NCBI GenBank assembly: GCA_003388505.1
Contig: QQVO01000053.1
Span: forward strand, 1-64,000
Length of the DNA stretch: 64,000 nt
Reading direction: 5' to 3'
DNA from: Planctomycetota bacterium
GTDB taxonomy: Bacteria > Planctomycetota > Planctomycetia > Planctomycetales > Planctomycetaceae
Position 1 is the first letter of the stretch, and each line of letters starts with the position of its first letter. Shown in pieces: positions 54,982 to 64,000 of this stretch. The notes under the pieces are model-generated. The model did not search any database. It saw only the letters and a program-made list of their open reading frames with translations, and was not told where the DNA came from. A program made the translations under genes and the position numbers.

Positions 54982-57291
54982 TCACGCGAGAGCGTAAGCT
55001 TCGTCGGTTTCTTCCAGCATCGCCTCCCATTGCTCCATCGTCATGACGACTTCGCGGGACTTGGAGCCGTTGTAGTCGCCGACGATTCCGTCTTCGGCCA
55101 TGTAGTCGACCATGCGGGCGGCGCGGCCGTAGCCGATGCCCAGCGCACGTTGCAGGAGTGAGACGCTGCCGCGTCCTTCGCGAATGACGACCTCGACCGC
55201 CTGGTGATAGAGTTCGTCGCGACGACGGGACTCATCGAGTCCCGCTCCGCCGTTGGCCGCGGCTTTGGTCGCCTGCTCGATCTCGACGCTGTAATCGGGC
55301 TGATGGTCGCCGAAGAAATCGATAATGTTGTTGACCTCTTCGTCGCTGACGAAGGTGCCCTGGGCCCGCGTCAACTCGCTTGTCCCCGGGGCAAGATACA
55401 GCATGTCGCCGTTGCCGAGCAGCCGATCGGCGCCGCCTTCGTCGAGGACGACGCGGCTGTCGGTGCGGCTGGCGACCTGGAACGAGATGCGGGCCGGGAG
55501 GTTCGACTTGATCAGTCCGGTGATGACGTCGACGGTCGGCTTCTGTGTCGCCAGCACCAGGTGGATGCCCACGGCGCGCGACTTCTGCGCAAGGCGGATG
55601 ATGTGGCCTTCCACGTCCTTGCCCGAGGTCATCATCATGTCGGCCATTTCGTCGGCGACGATCACGATGTAGGGCATCTTCTCGGGGATATTCTCGGCGT
55701 CTTCATCGTCTGGATCGAGGCCCATACGGTCGAGAACGCGATCGCGGCCGAGCTTGTTGTAACTGTCGAGATGGCGGACCCCGGCCCGCGCCAGGAGGTC
55801 GTATCGTTCTTCCATCTTTTCGACCGCCCAGGCCAGCACCGCTTCGGCCTTCTTCATGTCCGTAATGACGGGATGCATCAGGTGCGGAATCCGCATGTAG
55901 GGGCTGAGTTCGACCATTTTGGGGTCGATCAGCAGCATGCGGACGTCGTCGGGTGAACGGCTCATGAGCATCGAGAGGATGAGCGTGTTGAGACAGACGC
56001 TCTTTCCGGTCCCGGTGCGGCCGGCAATCAGGAGGTGCGGCAGTTTGGTGAGGTCGACGGTCAGGGGGCGTCCGCTGACGTCCTTGCCGAGGAAGATCGG
56101 GATCCGCATCTTCTCGTCGGACGAGTCGCAGGCGTCTATCAGTTCGCGGAGGCGGACCATGACGCGTTTGTCGTTGGGCACTTCGACGCCCACGGTGTTC
56201 TTGCCGGGAATCGGAGAGACAACGCGAACCGCCGGTACGCGGAGTGCGATTGCGAGGTCGTCCGCCAGGTTGGCGACCTTCGACACGCGCAGACCGGGTT
56301 CGAGCTTCAATTCGAACTGCGTGACGACCGGACCGGTGTCGACCTCGGAGACTTTGACGTTCAGGCCGAATTCCTCGAAGGTCCGCTCCAGAATGGCGGC
56401 GGTCTGTTGCGCCTTTCTGGCGAGCAGTTCAAAGGGGAATTCCTCCGCCTCTTCGAGAAGGTCGAGGCTGGGGAACTGGAACTCTTCATCAGACGGTTGG
56501 CGGTCGCGTGCCGCCATCGCTTCGCGAACGGCGTCGCGCACTGTGAGCGGAGCGACCGGCGGATTGACCTTGAACTCCGACTCCTCCGCTTCATCCGGTT
56601 CGATCTCGTCGTTCTGCGCAGCCTCGTCCGGATCAACGAGCGAAAGCGGATCACCGCGATCCGCGTCTGCTTCGTCGTGTTGCTTCTCGATGCCCGGTTC
56701 CCGACCGGCGGTCGACTCCCGCACCAGTCCGTAGAAGGGCCACATGGCGACGGCGATCGGCAGTGTCGCGGTCCGCCAGACAAGGCGCAACATCCAGATC
56801 TCGCCCGACATGATGACGCCGGCCGTGAGCAGAGTCGCCAGGAAAATGAGGGCCCCTCCCGACGAGAAGTGCTCGGAGAGCATGGTGCTGCCGAGCGCGC
56901 CGACATAGCCGCCGCTGCCGATCACGGGGCCGTCGCCGAGGCTCGGGACGAGCGTTTGCAGGGTTCCACAACCGGCAAGGACGACGCAGAGCCAGCCCGT
57001 CGTGCGAATCCCCGGGTCGTGCAAGCCGTCGCGCGAAAAGAGTTGCAGGTCGACGACGACCATCACGCCGAGCAGCAGCCACGCGCCGAGACCGAGGCCC
57101 TTCTTCAAGCTGTGGGCGAGATGCGCTCCGACCGGCCCGCAGAGATTGACTGGCTCAGAGTTGAGTGGATAAACCGACGTCGACGGAGGATCGGCCGGGT
57201 CATAGCTGAACAGGCTCACGGCGAGAAAGACACACCCCGCCAGGAGCGCTAGAGCCAGCAGATCGGTGATGAGACGTCGATAGTCGATCAT
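54982..57291 (-). CDS. ftsK: DNA translocase FtsK/SpoIIIE
   Basis: 769 residues from ATG 57291; the GTG at 57309 is an alternative. Four or five membrane segments in the first 190 residues are followed by an acidic linker (about 200-240). The FtsK alpha and beta domains come next, with Walker A AGRTGTGKS (424-431) and Walker B MLLIDPKMVELSP at about 456. The C-terminal winged-helix gamma domain is at about 705-769 (VEVVIREGRGSVSLLQRALG), which reads KOPS-type polarity sequences. It pumps DNA at the septum and helps resolve chromosome dimers. Shorter than in E. coli because the linker is short. Both neighbours are unrelated. Confidence 0.93.
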   Translation of the reverse strand: MIDYRRLITDLLALALLAGCVFLAVSLFSYDPADPPSTSVYPLNSEPVNLCGPVGAHLAHSLKKGLGLGAWLLLGVMVVVDLQLFSRDGLHDPGIRTTGWLCVVLAGCGTLQTLVPSLGDGPVIGSGGYVGALGSTMLSEHFSSGGALIFLATLLTAGVIMSGEIWMLRLVWRTATLPIAVAMWPFYGLVRESTAGREPGIEKQHDEADADRGDPLSLVDPDEAAQNDEIEPDEAEESEFKVNPPVAPLTVRDAVREAMAARDRQPSDEEFQFPSLDLLEEAEEFPFELLARKAQQTAAILERTFEEFGLNVKVSEVDTGPVVTQFELKLEPGLRVSKVANLADDLAIALRVPAVRVVSPIPGKNTVGVEVPNDKRVMVRLRELIDACDSSDEKMRIPIFLGKDVSGRPLTVDLTKLPHLLIAGRTGTGKSVCLNTLILSMLMSRSPDDVRMLLIDPKMVELSPYMRIPHLMHPVITDMKKAEAVLAWAVEKMEERYDLLARAGVRHLDSYNKLGRDRVLDRMGLDPDDEDAENIPEKMPYIVIVADEMADMMMTSGKDVEGHIIRLAQKSRAVGIHLVLATQKPTVDVITGLIKSNLPARISFQVASRTDSRVVLDEGGADRLLGNGDMLYLAPGTSELTRAQGTFVSDEEVNNIIDFFGDHQPDYSVEIEQATKAAANGGAGLDESRRRDELYHQAVEVVIREGRGSVSLLQRALGIGYGRAARMVDYMAEDGIVGDYNGSKSREVVMTMEQWEAMLEETDEAYALA

Positions 57292-57865
57292 GACAGGACA
57301 GGCGCGCACCGCGATCGCGGCGGCGCGCGGGGCGCAGGCTCCTCCAGTCGAAATTGGAGATCACGGATCGGATGACAGCGTCCCTGGTCATTGGATGGGC
57401 CGGCCCGTCGACCCCGTCCAGACGAGTCCTGGTTGAGCCGGCTCAGCCCAAATCTAGCACCTGTCCGGCAGCGTGAGGCGTTTCGGCAGCCTCCGCTGTT
57501 GCTTTTTTGCAACGCCCCGTCCGCAAAGCGCGATTATGAGGGTGACGGCCGACGGTTGTGCAGGTCGAAAAGGAGCCTGCGGGACGTGTGGAATCGGAGT
57601 GCAGTACGGCTGAGGCAAGCTGCGTGAAGCGCACGGTGGGACGCGCACTCCTCGTCGCGCACGCAGCCTGCGTGCGCCGCTCCCCGTAGCGCACGCAGCC
57701 TGCGTGCGCCGCTCCCCGTAGCGCACGCAGCCTGCGTGCGCCGCCACAGCGTGTGCCCAGACTCCTGGATTGGCGCAGTTCCAGTCACTCCAGCCGGGTC
57801 TTCCCAAACGGATGTTCGGAAACGAGAAATCGACGTGCGACGAAGCGGATCACGGCATCGCGCGA
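57292..57865. other. intergenic region with a 32-bp tandem array
   Basis: No gene supported. Contains the three-unit array at 57657-57743. The remaining sequence shows no clear signal. Confidence 0.5.
57657..57743. repeat. 32-bp tandem palindromic array, three units
   Basis: Unit GCGCACGCAGCCTGCGTGCG followed by CCGCTCCCCGTA, exact in units 1 (57657-57688) and 2 (57689-57720); the third (57721-57743) is cut short. Each unit contains a 9-bp stem hairpin. The same core occurs singly at 27620-27960. Confidence 0.85.
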
Positions 57866-58495
57866 TCACGCGGAAGCGGAACGAATCCGTCCGATCCAGG
57901 CGATGAGATCGCGGGCGATGGCGCTCTTTGAGCCGGTCCATTGGGCCTGGATCTCACCGGTCGGGTCGATCAATTCGACGGAATTGTCGTCGGACCCCAC
58001 TGCCGACGGTGCGTTCAGGACGATCCAGTCGCAGTTCTTGCGCCGGAGCTTCTGCAGCGCGTTTTCATGGGGATTCTGCGCTTCCAGCGCAAACCCCAGA
58101 ACCCAACGATGTTCTTTTTTCGCGCCGAGGGCGGCGAGAACGTCGTCGGTTTCGATCATTTCGAGCGTGATGCCCCCGCCGGTCTTGGAGATTTTGCCCG
58201 CTGTGCGCTGTCGGGGCCGGTAATCGCAAACGGCCGCCGCGGCGATGACGCCGTCGCAGTTCGGGAAGGCGTCCGTTGCGGCCGCCAGCATCTCCGCAGT
58301 CGTTACGACCGGCAAAACGGTGCAGCCCACCGGCGGATTGATCTCCACCGGACCGGTGACGAGGGTGACGTCCCACCCCGAATCCCGCGCCGCTTGCGCG
58401 AGGGCGTACCCCATCTTGCCGCTGCTGGCGTTCGTCAGATAGCGAACGTCGTCGAGGTATTCGCGGGTGGGGCCCGCGGTGATGAGCACGTGCAT
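57866..58495 (-). CDS. coaB: phosphopantothenate-cysteine ligase, stand-alone CoaB domain
   Basis: 209 residues. Joins 4'-phosphopantothenate and cysteine with CTP in coenzyme A synthesis. In many bacteria this is the C-terminal half of the fused CoaBC (Dfp) protein; here only the CoaB half exists. Seen: ITAGPTREYLDDVRYLTNAS, SSGKMGYALAQAARDSGWDV, VIAAAAVCDYRPR and GFALEAQNPHENALQKLRRK. No flavin-binding CoaC domain precedes the gene in the window, so decarboxylation must be encoded elsewhere. It follows the AAA ATPase gene on the same strand after 99 bases. Confidence 0.9.
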   Translation of the reverse strand: MHVLITAGPTREYLDDVRYLTNASSGKMGYALAQAARDSGWDVTLVTGPVEINPPVGCTVLPVVTTAEMLAAATDAFPNCDGVIAAAAVCDYRPRQRTAGKISKTGGGITLEMIETDDVLAALGAKKEHRWVLGFALEAQNPHENALQKLRRKNCDWIVLNAPSAVGSDDNSVELIDPTGEIQAQWTGSKSAIARDLIAWIGRIRSASA

Positions 58496-58594
58496 GGAAC
58501 AATCGCCGACTGCAAGTCCCGCAAGGAATCGGCCCTGACCGGACCGCCGCTTCCCGGACGGTATCCCGTCGATCGCTCCCGGTAAACCGCGGCG

Positions 58595-60055
58595 TTACAT
58601 GATGCTGAAGTAGTTCTTCACGGCGACGTCGAGCCGCTCGGGAGTCGCCTCCAGGGGGAGCTTGTGGAGCTTGCAGTAGTGCTCCACCTGCCGGAGCAGG
58701 TCGCGCGGGTGGCAGAAGCGCATCCCGCGTTCGGCCTGCCGGTAGTGACGGTCGATGACGTAATCGACATCCTCCGGGGAGCATTCGATCTCCATCGCCT
58801 CGGCCAGGTCCAGGAAGAGCGTCCGGTACTGCTCGACGGTGGGATCGAGCACTTCAATCTTGTACGGGATTCGACGGAGGAACGCTTCTTCCACAAGATC
58901 ACGGGGTTCAAGGTTCGTCGAGAAGACAATCAGTTCGTCGAAGGGGACTTCGACGGTGCGTCCGCTTTCCAGATAAAGGAAATCGCGACGCTCTTCGAGC
59001 GGGACGATCCAGCGGTTGAGCAGCTCGTCCACGTTCATCCGTTGACGGCCGAAATCGTCAATCAGCAGCGTCCCGCAGTTCGCCTTGAGTTGCAGCGGCG
59101 CTTCTCCGATTCCCGAACCGCGGGTGTAGGCGATTTCGAGATTCTCCATCCGGAGCTCACCGCCGGCGATGATCGTCGGTCGTTCAATGCAGACCCAGCG
59201 GCCGTCGGCCAGCCTGCCCAGGTTGGGATCGACGATGACGGCCTTGTGCTTGTTCGGATCGTAAAGCCGGATGATTTCTCCGGCCGTGATGATCGACTTC
59301 GGAATCCAGATCGTGTCGCCGAACGCCTTGGTAATGCGCGAGGCGATGCTGGTTTTTCCGTTTCCGGCGTTTCCGAAGAGAAACATGCCCCGCCCGGCGT
59401 GAATGGCCTGGCCGACGCGGCTCACCAGCCGTTCGCTCATCGACATGTCGGCAAACGCCGCGCGGATTTTCTCCAGCGTCGGCCGGCGATTATCGAGCGT
59501 TTGCGCCTGCACGCTTTCGACGTACTGGTCGAGAGGCACCGGCGCGGCGCCGAAGTAGGATGATTGGGCAACGAGACCGCGGGCCTGCTCCAGACCGATC
59601 TCGGTCAATTCGTAAACGTAGTCGCCTCCCGCCGCAGATCCCTTGTAGACGACAAGACGGTCCTGCTTCATCTGCCGGAGCAACCCCTCGATGACCGGCA
59701 GGCGCAGCCCGAGTTGATGGGCCGTGCGAAACCCGGTCTCTGCCCTCCGGTGGTAGAGGAACTTGAGAATCAGCGCGCTGACGTCGGATTCGGGGAGTCC
59801 CACGTCATCCAGCGTTCGCGGCGCCTCCGGGAGAAAGACGTCGGACTTTGTCCGCTTGCGTTGTTTCGGTTTCTTGACCGGCGGTTCGGCGTCCGGTGTG
59901 TCGGTCGGCAGTTGCGGAGGAGTCGGTTCAACACTCGCTGCGGGCGGTTCGGATTCTACGACCCCGGCGGCCGCTCCCTGACCGTCCGCCGGAGGTTCGC
60001 CGGCCAGTCCGAGACTCAACAGCAACGAATCGATCTTGTGTGTTGTCTGAGCCAT
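58595..60055 (-). CDS. AAA-type ATPase
   Basis: 486 residues from ATG 60055. The N-terminus is Pro/Ala-rich with a basic patch KKPKQRKRTK. A winged-helix-like part (about 90-165) precedes the ATPase core. Walker A is GNAGNGKTS (229-236), Walker B is TLLIDDFG (about 329-336), and the sensor-type region is LIVFSTNLEPRDLVEEAFLR (415-435), with Arg finger RRIPYK following. This type is common in planctomycetes and annotated as an AAA ATPase of unknown partner. A repeat C copy lies before it and CoaB after it. Confidence 0.85.
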   Translation of the reverse strand: MAQTTHKIDSLLLSLGLAGEPPADGQGAAAGVVESEPPAASVEPTPPQLPTDTPDAEPPVKKPKQRKRTKSDVFLPEAPRTLDDVGLPESDVSALILKFLYHRRAETGFRTAHQLGLRLPVIEGLLRQMKQDRLVVYKGSAAGGDYVYELTEIGLEQARGLVAQSSYFGAAPVPLDQYVESVQAQTLDNRRPTLEKIRAAFADMSMSERLVSRVGQAIHAGRGMFLFGNAGNGKTSIASRITKAFGDTIWIPKSIITAGEIIRLYDPNKHKAVIVDPNLGRLADGRWVCIERPTIIAGGELRMENLEIAYTRGSGIGEAPLQLKANCGTLLIDDFGRQRMNVDELLNRWIVPLEERRDFLYLESGRTVEVPFDELIVFSTNLEPRDLVEEAFLRRIPYKIEVLDPTVEQYRTLFLDLAEAMEIECSPEDVDYVIDRHYRQAERGMRFCHPRDLLRQVEHYCKLHKLPLEATPERLDVAVKNYFSIM

Positions 60056-61166
60056 TTCAATGGAAACCTCAGTCGATCGAACAGATAGAACGCGGAGAGT
60101 TCCGCAACCCGACTGGACGACGTTGAACAACGTGTCGAACTGGATGAGTGGTTTGGCAAGTGCGAATTCCCGGGTCGCGCGGTTCGCCCGCAATCGCGAA
60201 TCCCGCAGGGTTTCGTGCGGATTCGCGGTTCAGCAACCCGAAAACAATGCCCCGACAGGGCATTGGCCGCAATCGCCGCTTGCGCCGCGTCGAGCGGACT
60301 CCCTTCCCTCGACGGAAGAGCGTGCTTCAAGAATGGGGTCCGTATACGAGCGTGACCGAGATTCAATGCGCCTGGAGGACGAATCACGTCGAATCGATAG
60401 CGTCCGCCGCGATTGTGCAGATGGCGCGGGTTCCGCGAATTAAAGCGGCCGAACCATGTTGCGCGTCTCACAACGCACGCCGAGTCCGTCAGTGAGCAGG
60501 CCCGCCGGGATCAATGAGTGGACCGGCAAGGCCTGGCCCGGATTATTCACTGAGGAGTTTGGGCGTGCGTCGTTGACACACAACTCGTGGTCCATTCGCC
60601 AGACGCCGGCCCGCGGGGACGTCCGAATGGACCGCGGATCGGCACCGATCCAGCGGATTGGCGCGGATTCGACCACGTCGCGCTGCTCGAGCTGAAACGC
60701 AGAGTGACGTAGCACCAATCGATCTCTCTGAGTGGCACGCAACGCCGCAGAGCGGACCCTGGCGTCGGTGGAGGTGGACCCCCCGACAGCGGTTCGAATT
60801 CCGAGCAAGTCAATCAGCGACCATCGGTTCAATCCGTGCTGATCCGTGTTCTCTTCGTGTCTCTCGTACGACGAACGAAACGAGGACGGGCTGTCCAGAA
60901 GCTGTGGAACTCTTTCAGAGTTCAGGCGACCACGTCGTCCACGACACCCAGGGTGGCGCGGCTCCGCCGCTGTCCCTGGGCTTTGATTGTCGTGCGCCTT
61001 CAGCGTACTGGAATCGCGTCAGGAACGACGCCGGGCGCCCGCACATTTCATCGAAGGCAGCACACAATACACCATGTCGAACATGCTGCGCGCCGGGTTT
61101 CGCTTTGAGTCTTTTTCTCCGTGTCCTCCGTGCCTTTGTGGTGCAACTCTCGATGAATCATCCGGG
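60056..61166. other. 1.1-kb non-coding region with repeat C and decayed repeats
   Basis: Holds repeat C copy 3. At 60810-60870 there is a stretch (CAATCAGCGACCATCGGTTC, then AATCCGTGCTGATCCGTGTT) that resembles part of repeat A. At 61110-61165 a CCGTGTCCTCCGTGCC and GTGGTGCAACTCTCGATGAA stretch recurs in part at 41115-41145. I found no gene. The frames here are readings of these elements. Confidence 0.5.
60153..60268 (-). repeat. dispersed repeat family C, copy 3
   Basis: Inverted copy: read on the minus strand it begins TGCCCTGTCGGGGCAT, has CGCACGAAACCCTGCGGGAT in the centre and ends near GGGAATTCGCACTTGCC. It lies upstream of the AAA ATPase start. Confidence 0.85.
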
Positions 61167-61778
61167 TTAGCGATCTCCGGAGCCCGCCCGCAGGTTGATC
61201 CACTCGATCGATCGGACGTGCTGCGCGACGACCGGGAAGTGCGCATCCACGGCGCCGTCGTTGGCAGCCTCCCGCCAGAAACGGCCGGGGCGATCAGTCG
61301 ATTTCATCAGCACAAGTTTCTGCGCGTCCATCATCGCGGCGATCCATCCGGCGATCGTATCGGAGGCTGCGTCCCAGGTGTGGGGGAGGGGGAGATTCGA
61401 GCGCGCCTCCAGGTCTGCGAGAACGCGAGGGGGATGGACAATGGGAATGAGTCCTTCGCGCCAGGCCGGTTCGATCTCGCTGTCATCGAACACCAAGACC
61501 GACTGCGGCAGCAGACGGACGACAAGCGCGGCGTTGAAGGCCATCGCCTCGAGAGCCAGTTGATGGGCCGTCTCTTCCGAGAGGCAGAATTGCCTGCTCC
61601 AGCGTCGCACGATGTCGGCCGCCGCCCCGCCGCCGACGACGAGCAGGCTGCGGGAGCGTCCCTGTTCCTCCAGGACGGATTCGATTCGCTCCGCCAGGCC
61701 GGGCAGGGAAAGCAGGCTGCCCCCCAGCTTGCAAACGACCAGTTTCGAATCGTCGTTCTGGTCAGGGGAGGCGGGCAT
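61167..61778 (-). CDS. amino acid kinase family protein, MfnE-like candidate
   Basis: 203 residues. VVCKLGGSLLSLPGLAERIE is the amino acid kinase beginning, LLVVGGGAAADIVRRW the second nucleotide-binding piece, and AASDTIAGWIAAMMDAQKLV the C-terminal one. The short length (about 200) and the DAASDTIAGWIA block fit the group that includes archaeal MfnE, a kinase of methanofuran synthesis, as found in bacteria with C1 pathways. This assignment is inferred from length and motifs only. Aspartate or uridylate kinases are longer. It lies 51 bases after hisG on the same strand. Alternative: another small kinase of unknown substrate. Confidence 0.65.
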   Translation of the reverse strand: MPASPDQNDDSKLVVCKLGGSLLSLPGLAERIESVLEEQGRSRSLLVVGGGAAADIVRRWSRQFCLSEETAHQLALEAMAFNAALVVRLLPQSVLVFDDSEIEPAWREGLIPIVHPPRVLADLEARSNLPLPHTWDAASDTIAGWIAAMMDAQKLVLMKSTDRPGRFWREAANDGAVDAHFPVVAQHVRSIEWINLRAGSGDR

Positions 61779-61829
61779 TTCGATACGAAGGCGGTCACGA
61801 CCTCCGGCGGGCCGACGCGCAGAGCGGCG

Positions 61830-62708
<879 letters not shown>

Positions 62709-62714
62709 GGGTAG

Positions 62715-63110
62715 CTAGCTCTTCTTGTACACCTCAGCCGGGTCGAAGATCCGCTCGCCTTCGACGCTCACTTCGCCGGACTCGGGGTCGACGCGGCGGA
62801 AGAAGCAGCTCTGGTAGCCCTCGTGGCAGGCGGCCCCGCCGATCTGGTTCACCTTCACCAGAATCGTGTCGGCGTCGCAGTCGAAGTAGACGGCCCGCAG
62901 CTCCTGCACGTTCCCGCTCTCTTCGCCTTTCCGCCACAGTTTCCCGCGGCTGCGGGAGAAGTAGCAGACGCGGCCGGTGCGCAGCGATTCCTCGTACGCT
63001 TCGCGGTTCATCCAGGCCATCATCAACACGACCCCGGTCTCCTCGTCCTGGGCGATGGCCGGGATGAGATCGTGTTTCGAGAAATCGGGTGCGGTCGCGT
63101 CGGTCGCCAT
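62715..63110 (-). CDS. hisI: phosphoribosyl-AMP cyclohydrolase
   Basis: 131 residues from ATG 63110; an earlier open frame adds an unlikely leader. Third step of histidine synthesis. Metal and catalytic parts seen: [60 protein letters not shown] with the DCDAD site, and [14 protein letters not shown] with the conserved cysteines. It is the stand-alone HisI without the HisE pyrophosphohydrolase half. hisG follows 6 bases downstream, so the two form an operon. Confidence 0.95.
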   Translation of the reverse strand: MATDATAPDFSKHDLIPAIAQDEETGVVLMMAWMNREAYEESLRTGRVCYFSRSRGKLWRKGEESGNVQELRAVYFDCDADTILVKVNQIGGAACHEGYQSCFFRRVDPESGEVSVEGERIFDPAEVYKKS

Positions 63111-63610
63111 GGGTCTCAGACGGTTCGTTGAAGCAGATACTCGTTCGACGACTGCCGCCGGCATGAACGCTGCCAGGCCGGCAAGCCGCGGCGGGACTGT
63201 CGATCGTGGGAGCCGACAGGCTGGAGACCTGTCATACGGCACGAATATTTCGCCGGAGGGGCACTCTATCAGTTCCGCCGAAAGGCCTCCAGCGGCTGCG
63301 AAGTAGCCTTTCCGCGTGCTGCGGCATTCTCTACCATCGCCGCTTTCCGGGCCCGGCCGTCACCCGCTGCGGGCTCTGATTCTCCTGGCTAGAGCAAATT
63401 GCTCTACCATGTGTCCGCGTCGATCGGTGTTCGGACTGTCGAGGACGAGAATCCGCGAGACAGATCGCCAACACTGATAAGCAATGCGGTATCAGCCGGC
63501 TTTTTCCGGAGAGGCCGCCCACACCGGAGCGGCTTCCCAAACCTGCGTCGCGCGTGTGGGCGACGCTCTCCGGATCGCCCGAACCTCGAACAGGAACACC
63601 CGACAGAATC
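63111..63610. other. intergenic region between divergent genes with repeat B
   Basis: Contains repeat B copy 3 (63390-63493) about 117 bases before cysC. No gene supported. Promoters of hisI and cysC should be here. Confidence 0.5.
63390..63493 (+). repeat. dispersed repeat family B, copy 3
   Basis: Begins with the palindrome TAGAGCAAATTGCTCTA, then CATGTGTCCGCGTCGATCGG and AATCCGCGAGACAGATCGCC, ends at AAGCAATGCGGTATCA. Here the TAG does not end a gene. Confidence 0.9.
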
Positions 63611-64000
63611 ATGGCACAACAAGTCGCAACCAACATCACCTGGCACGAACAGAGTGTATCGAGCGAGGATCGCAAGAAACTCAAGGGCCACAAGGGGGCC
63701 GTGCTCTGGTTTACGGGGCTCTCCGCGTGCGGAAAGAGCACGATCGCCAACACCGTCGACCACATGCTGCACTCGTTGGGCAAGCACACCTATCTGCTCG
63801 ACGGCGACAACATCCGTCACGGCTTGAACAAGAACCTGGGTTTCTCGCCGGAGGACCGGACGGAAAACATCCGCCGCATCGGCGAAGTCGCGAAGCTGTT
63901 CGCGGACTCAGGTCACCTGGTCTTGACGGCGTTCATTTCCCCCTACCGCGCCGACCGCGATGCGGTTCGGGAACTGCTCGCCGACGGCGAGTTCATCGAA
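63611..64000 (+). CDS. cysC: adenylylsulfate kinase, N-terminal part (cut by window edge)
   Basis: 130 codons to the edge. Phosphorylates APS to PAPS in sulfate assimilation. Walker A is GLSACGKST (36-44); the usual family form is GLSGSGKST, so the loop has Ala-Cys in place of Gly-Ser. [20 protein letters not shown] (about 58-77) and [20 protein letters not shown] are the classic APS kinase signatures, then [18 protein letters not shown]. Start at ATG 63611. The family is normally about 200 residues, so roughly 70 more are expected beyond the window. Confidence 0.94.
   Translation, partial: MAQQVATNITWHEQSVSSEDRKKLKGHKGAVLWFTGLSACGKSTIANTVDHMLHSLGKHTYLLDGDNIRHGLNKNLGFSPEDRTENIRRIGEVAKLFADSGHLVLTAFISPYRADRDAVRELLADGEFIE

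Noticed and set aside
57657-57743. possible CRISPR array
   Set aside because: Units follow each other directly with no unique spacers, and no cas gene is in the window.

Overview
The window reads as chromosome from a member of the Planctomycetota, GC-rich with many short intergenic repeats. The main evidence is two DUF1501 / PSD1-type cytochrome gene sets, an ECF sigma factor next to a very large Ser/Thr kinase with leucine-rich and WD40 repeats, a Tyr/Val/Thr-repeat secreted protein of the YTV type, a Tat-exported Gfo/Idh/MocA oxidoreductase, and a von Willebrand A membrane protein next to a DUF4175-like one. The species cannot be named from sequence alone.

Layout. 0-5.4 kb is accessory DNA: an ISAs1-family transposase cut by the window edge, a GIY-YIG-like protein, three hypothetical genes, a DUF932 phage/plasmid-type protein, a small membrane protein and a lipoprotein. 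It ends at the 5' half of a tRNA-Lys gene that stops matching a tRNA right after the anticodon loop, so it looks like one border of an integrated island. 5.4-6.6 kb is non-coding and holds a dispersed 285-bp repeat (family A). 6.6-12.0 kb is the ECF sigma factor and the 1512-residue kinase. 12.2-16.9 kb has the oxidoreductase with a secreted partner, a methyltransferase and the YTV-like protein with a clear terminator.

17.1-22.0 kb is a five-gene run (barrel-sandwich protein, DUF6754-like fibronectin/TM protein, three more membrane proteins) that looks like one undescribed membrane complex. 22.2-27.5 kb holds a Cys-rich NHL propeller, a PhnD-like binding protein whose frame meets a PQQ-type propeller at a run of nine A (likely -1 frameshift or homopolymer error), and an ApbE flavin transferase carrying an NqrM-like tail. 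28.0-29.7 kb is ribH, nusB and upp.

29.7-35.3 kb is a DUF1501 / PSD1 pair split by a small toxin-antitoxin cluster. 35.6-41.9 kb has RNase D, a COG1411-like HisA relative, an alpha/beta hydrolase, an AlkA-type glycosylase, a zinc phospholipase-like protein and a prepilin peptidase whose tail runs into repeat A. 41.9-46.4 kb is a second DUF1501 / PSD1 pair, and 46.5-53.1 kb is a three-gene envelope operon with the VWA protein. 53.9-64.0 kb carries a radical SAM protein, FtsK, CoaB, an AAA ATPase, an amino acid kinase, hisG, hisI and the start of cysC.

Three dispersed repeat families (A about 285 bp, B 104 bp, C about 110 bp) and short palindromes fill most intergenic space. Two of the four B copies supply the stop codon of the gene in front of them.
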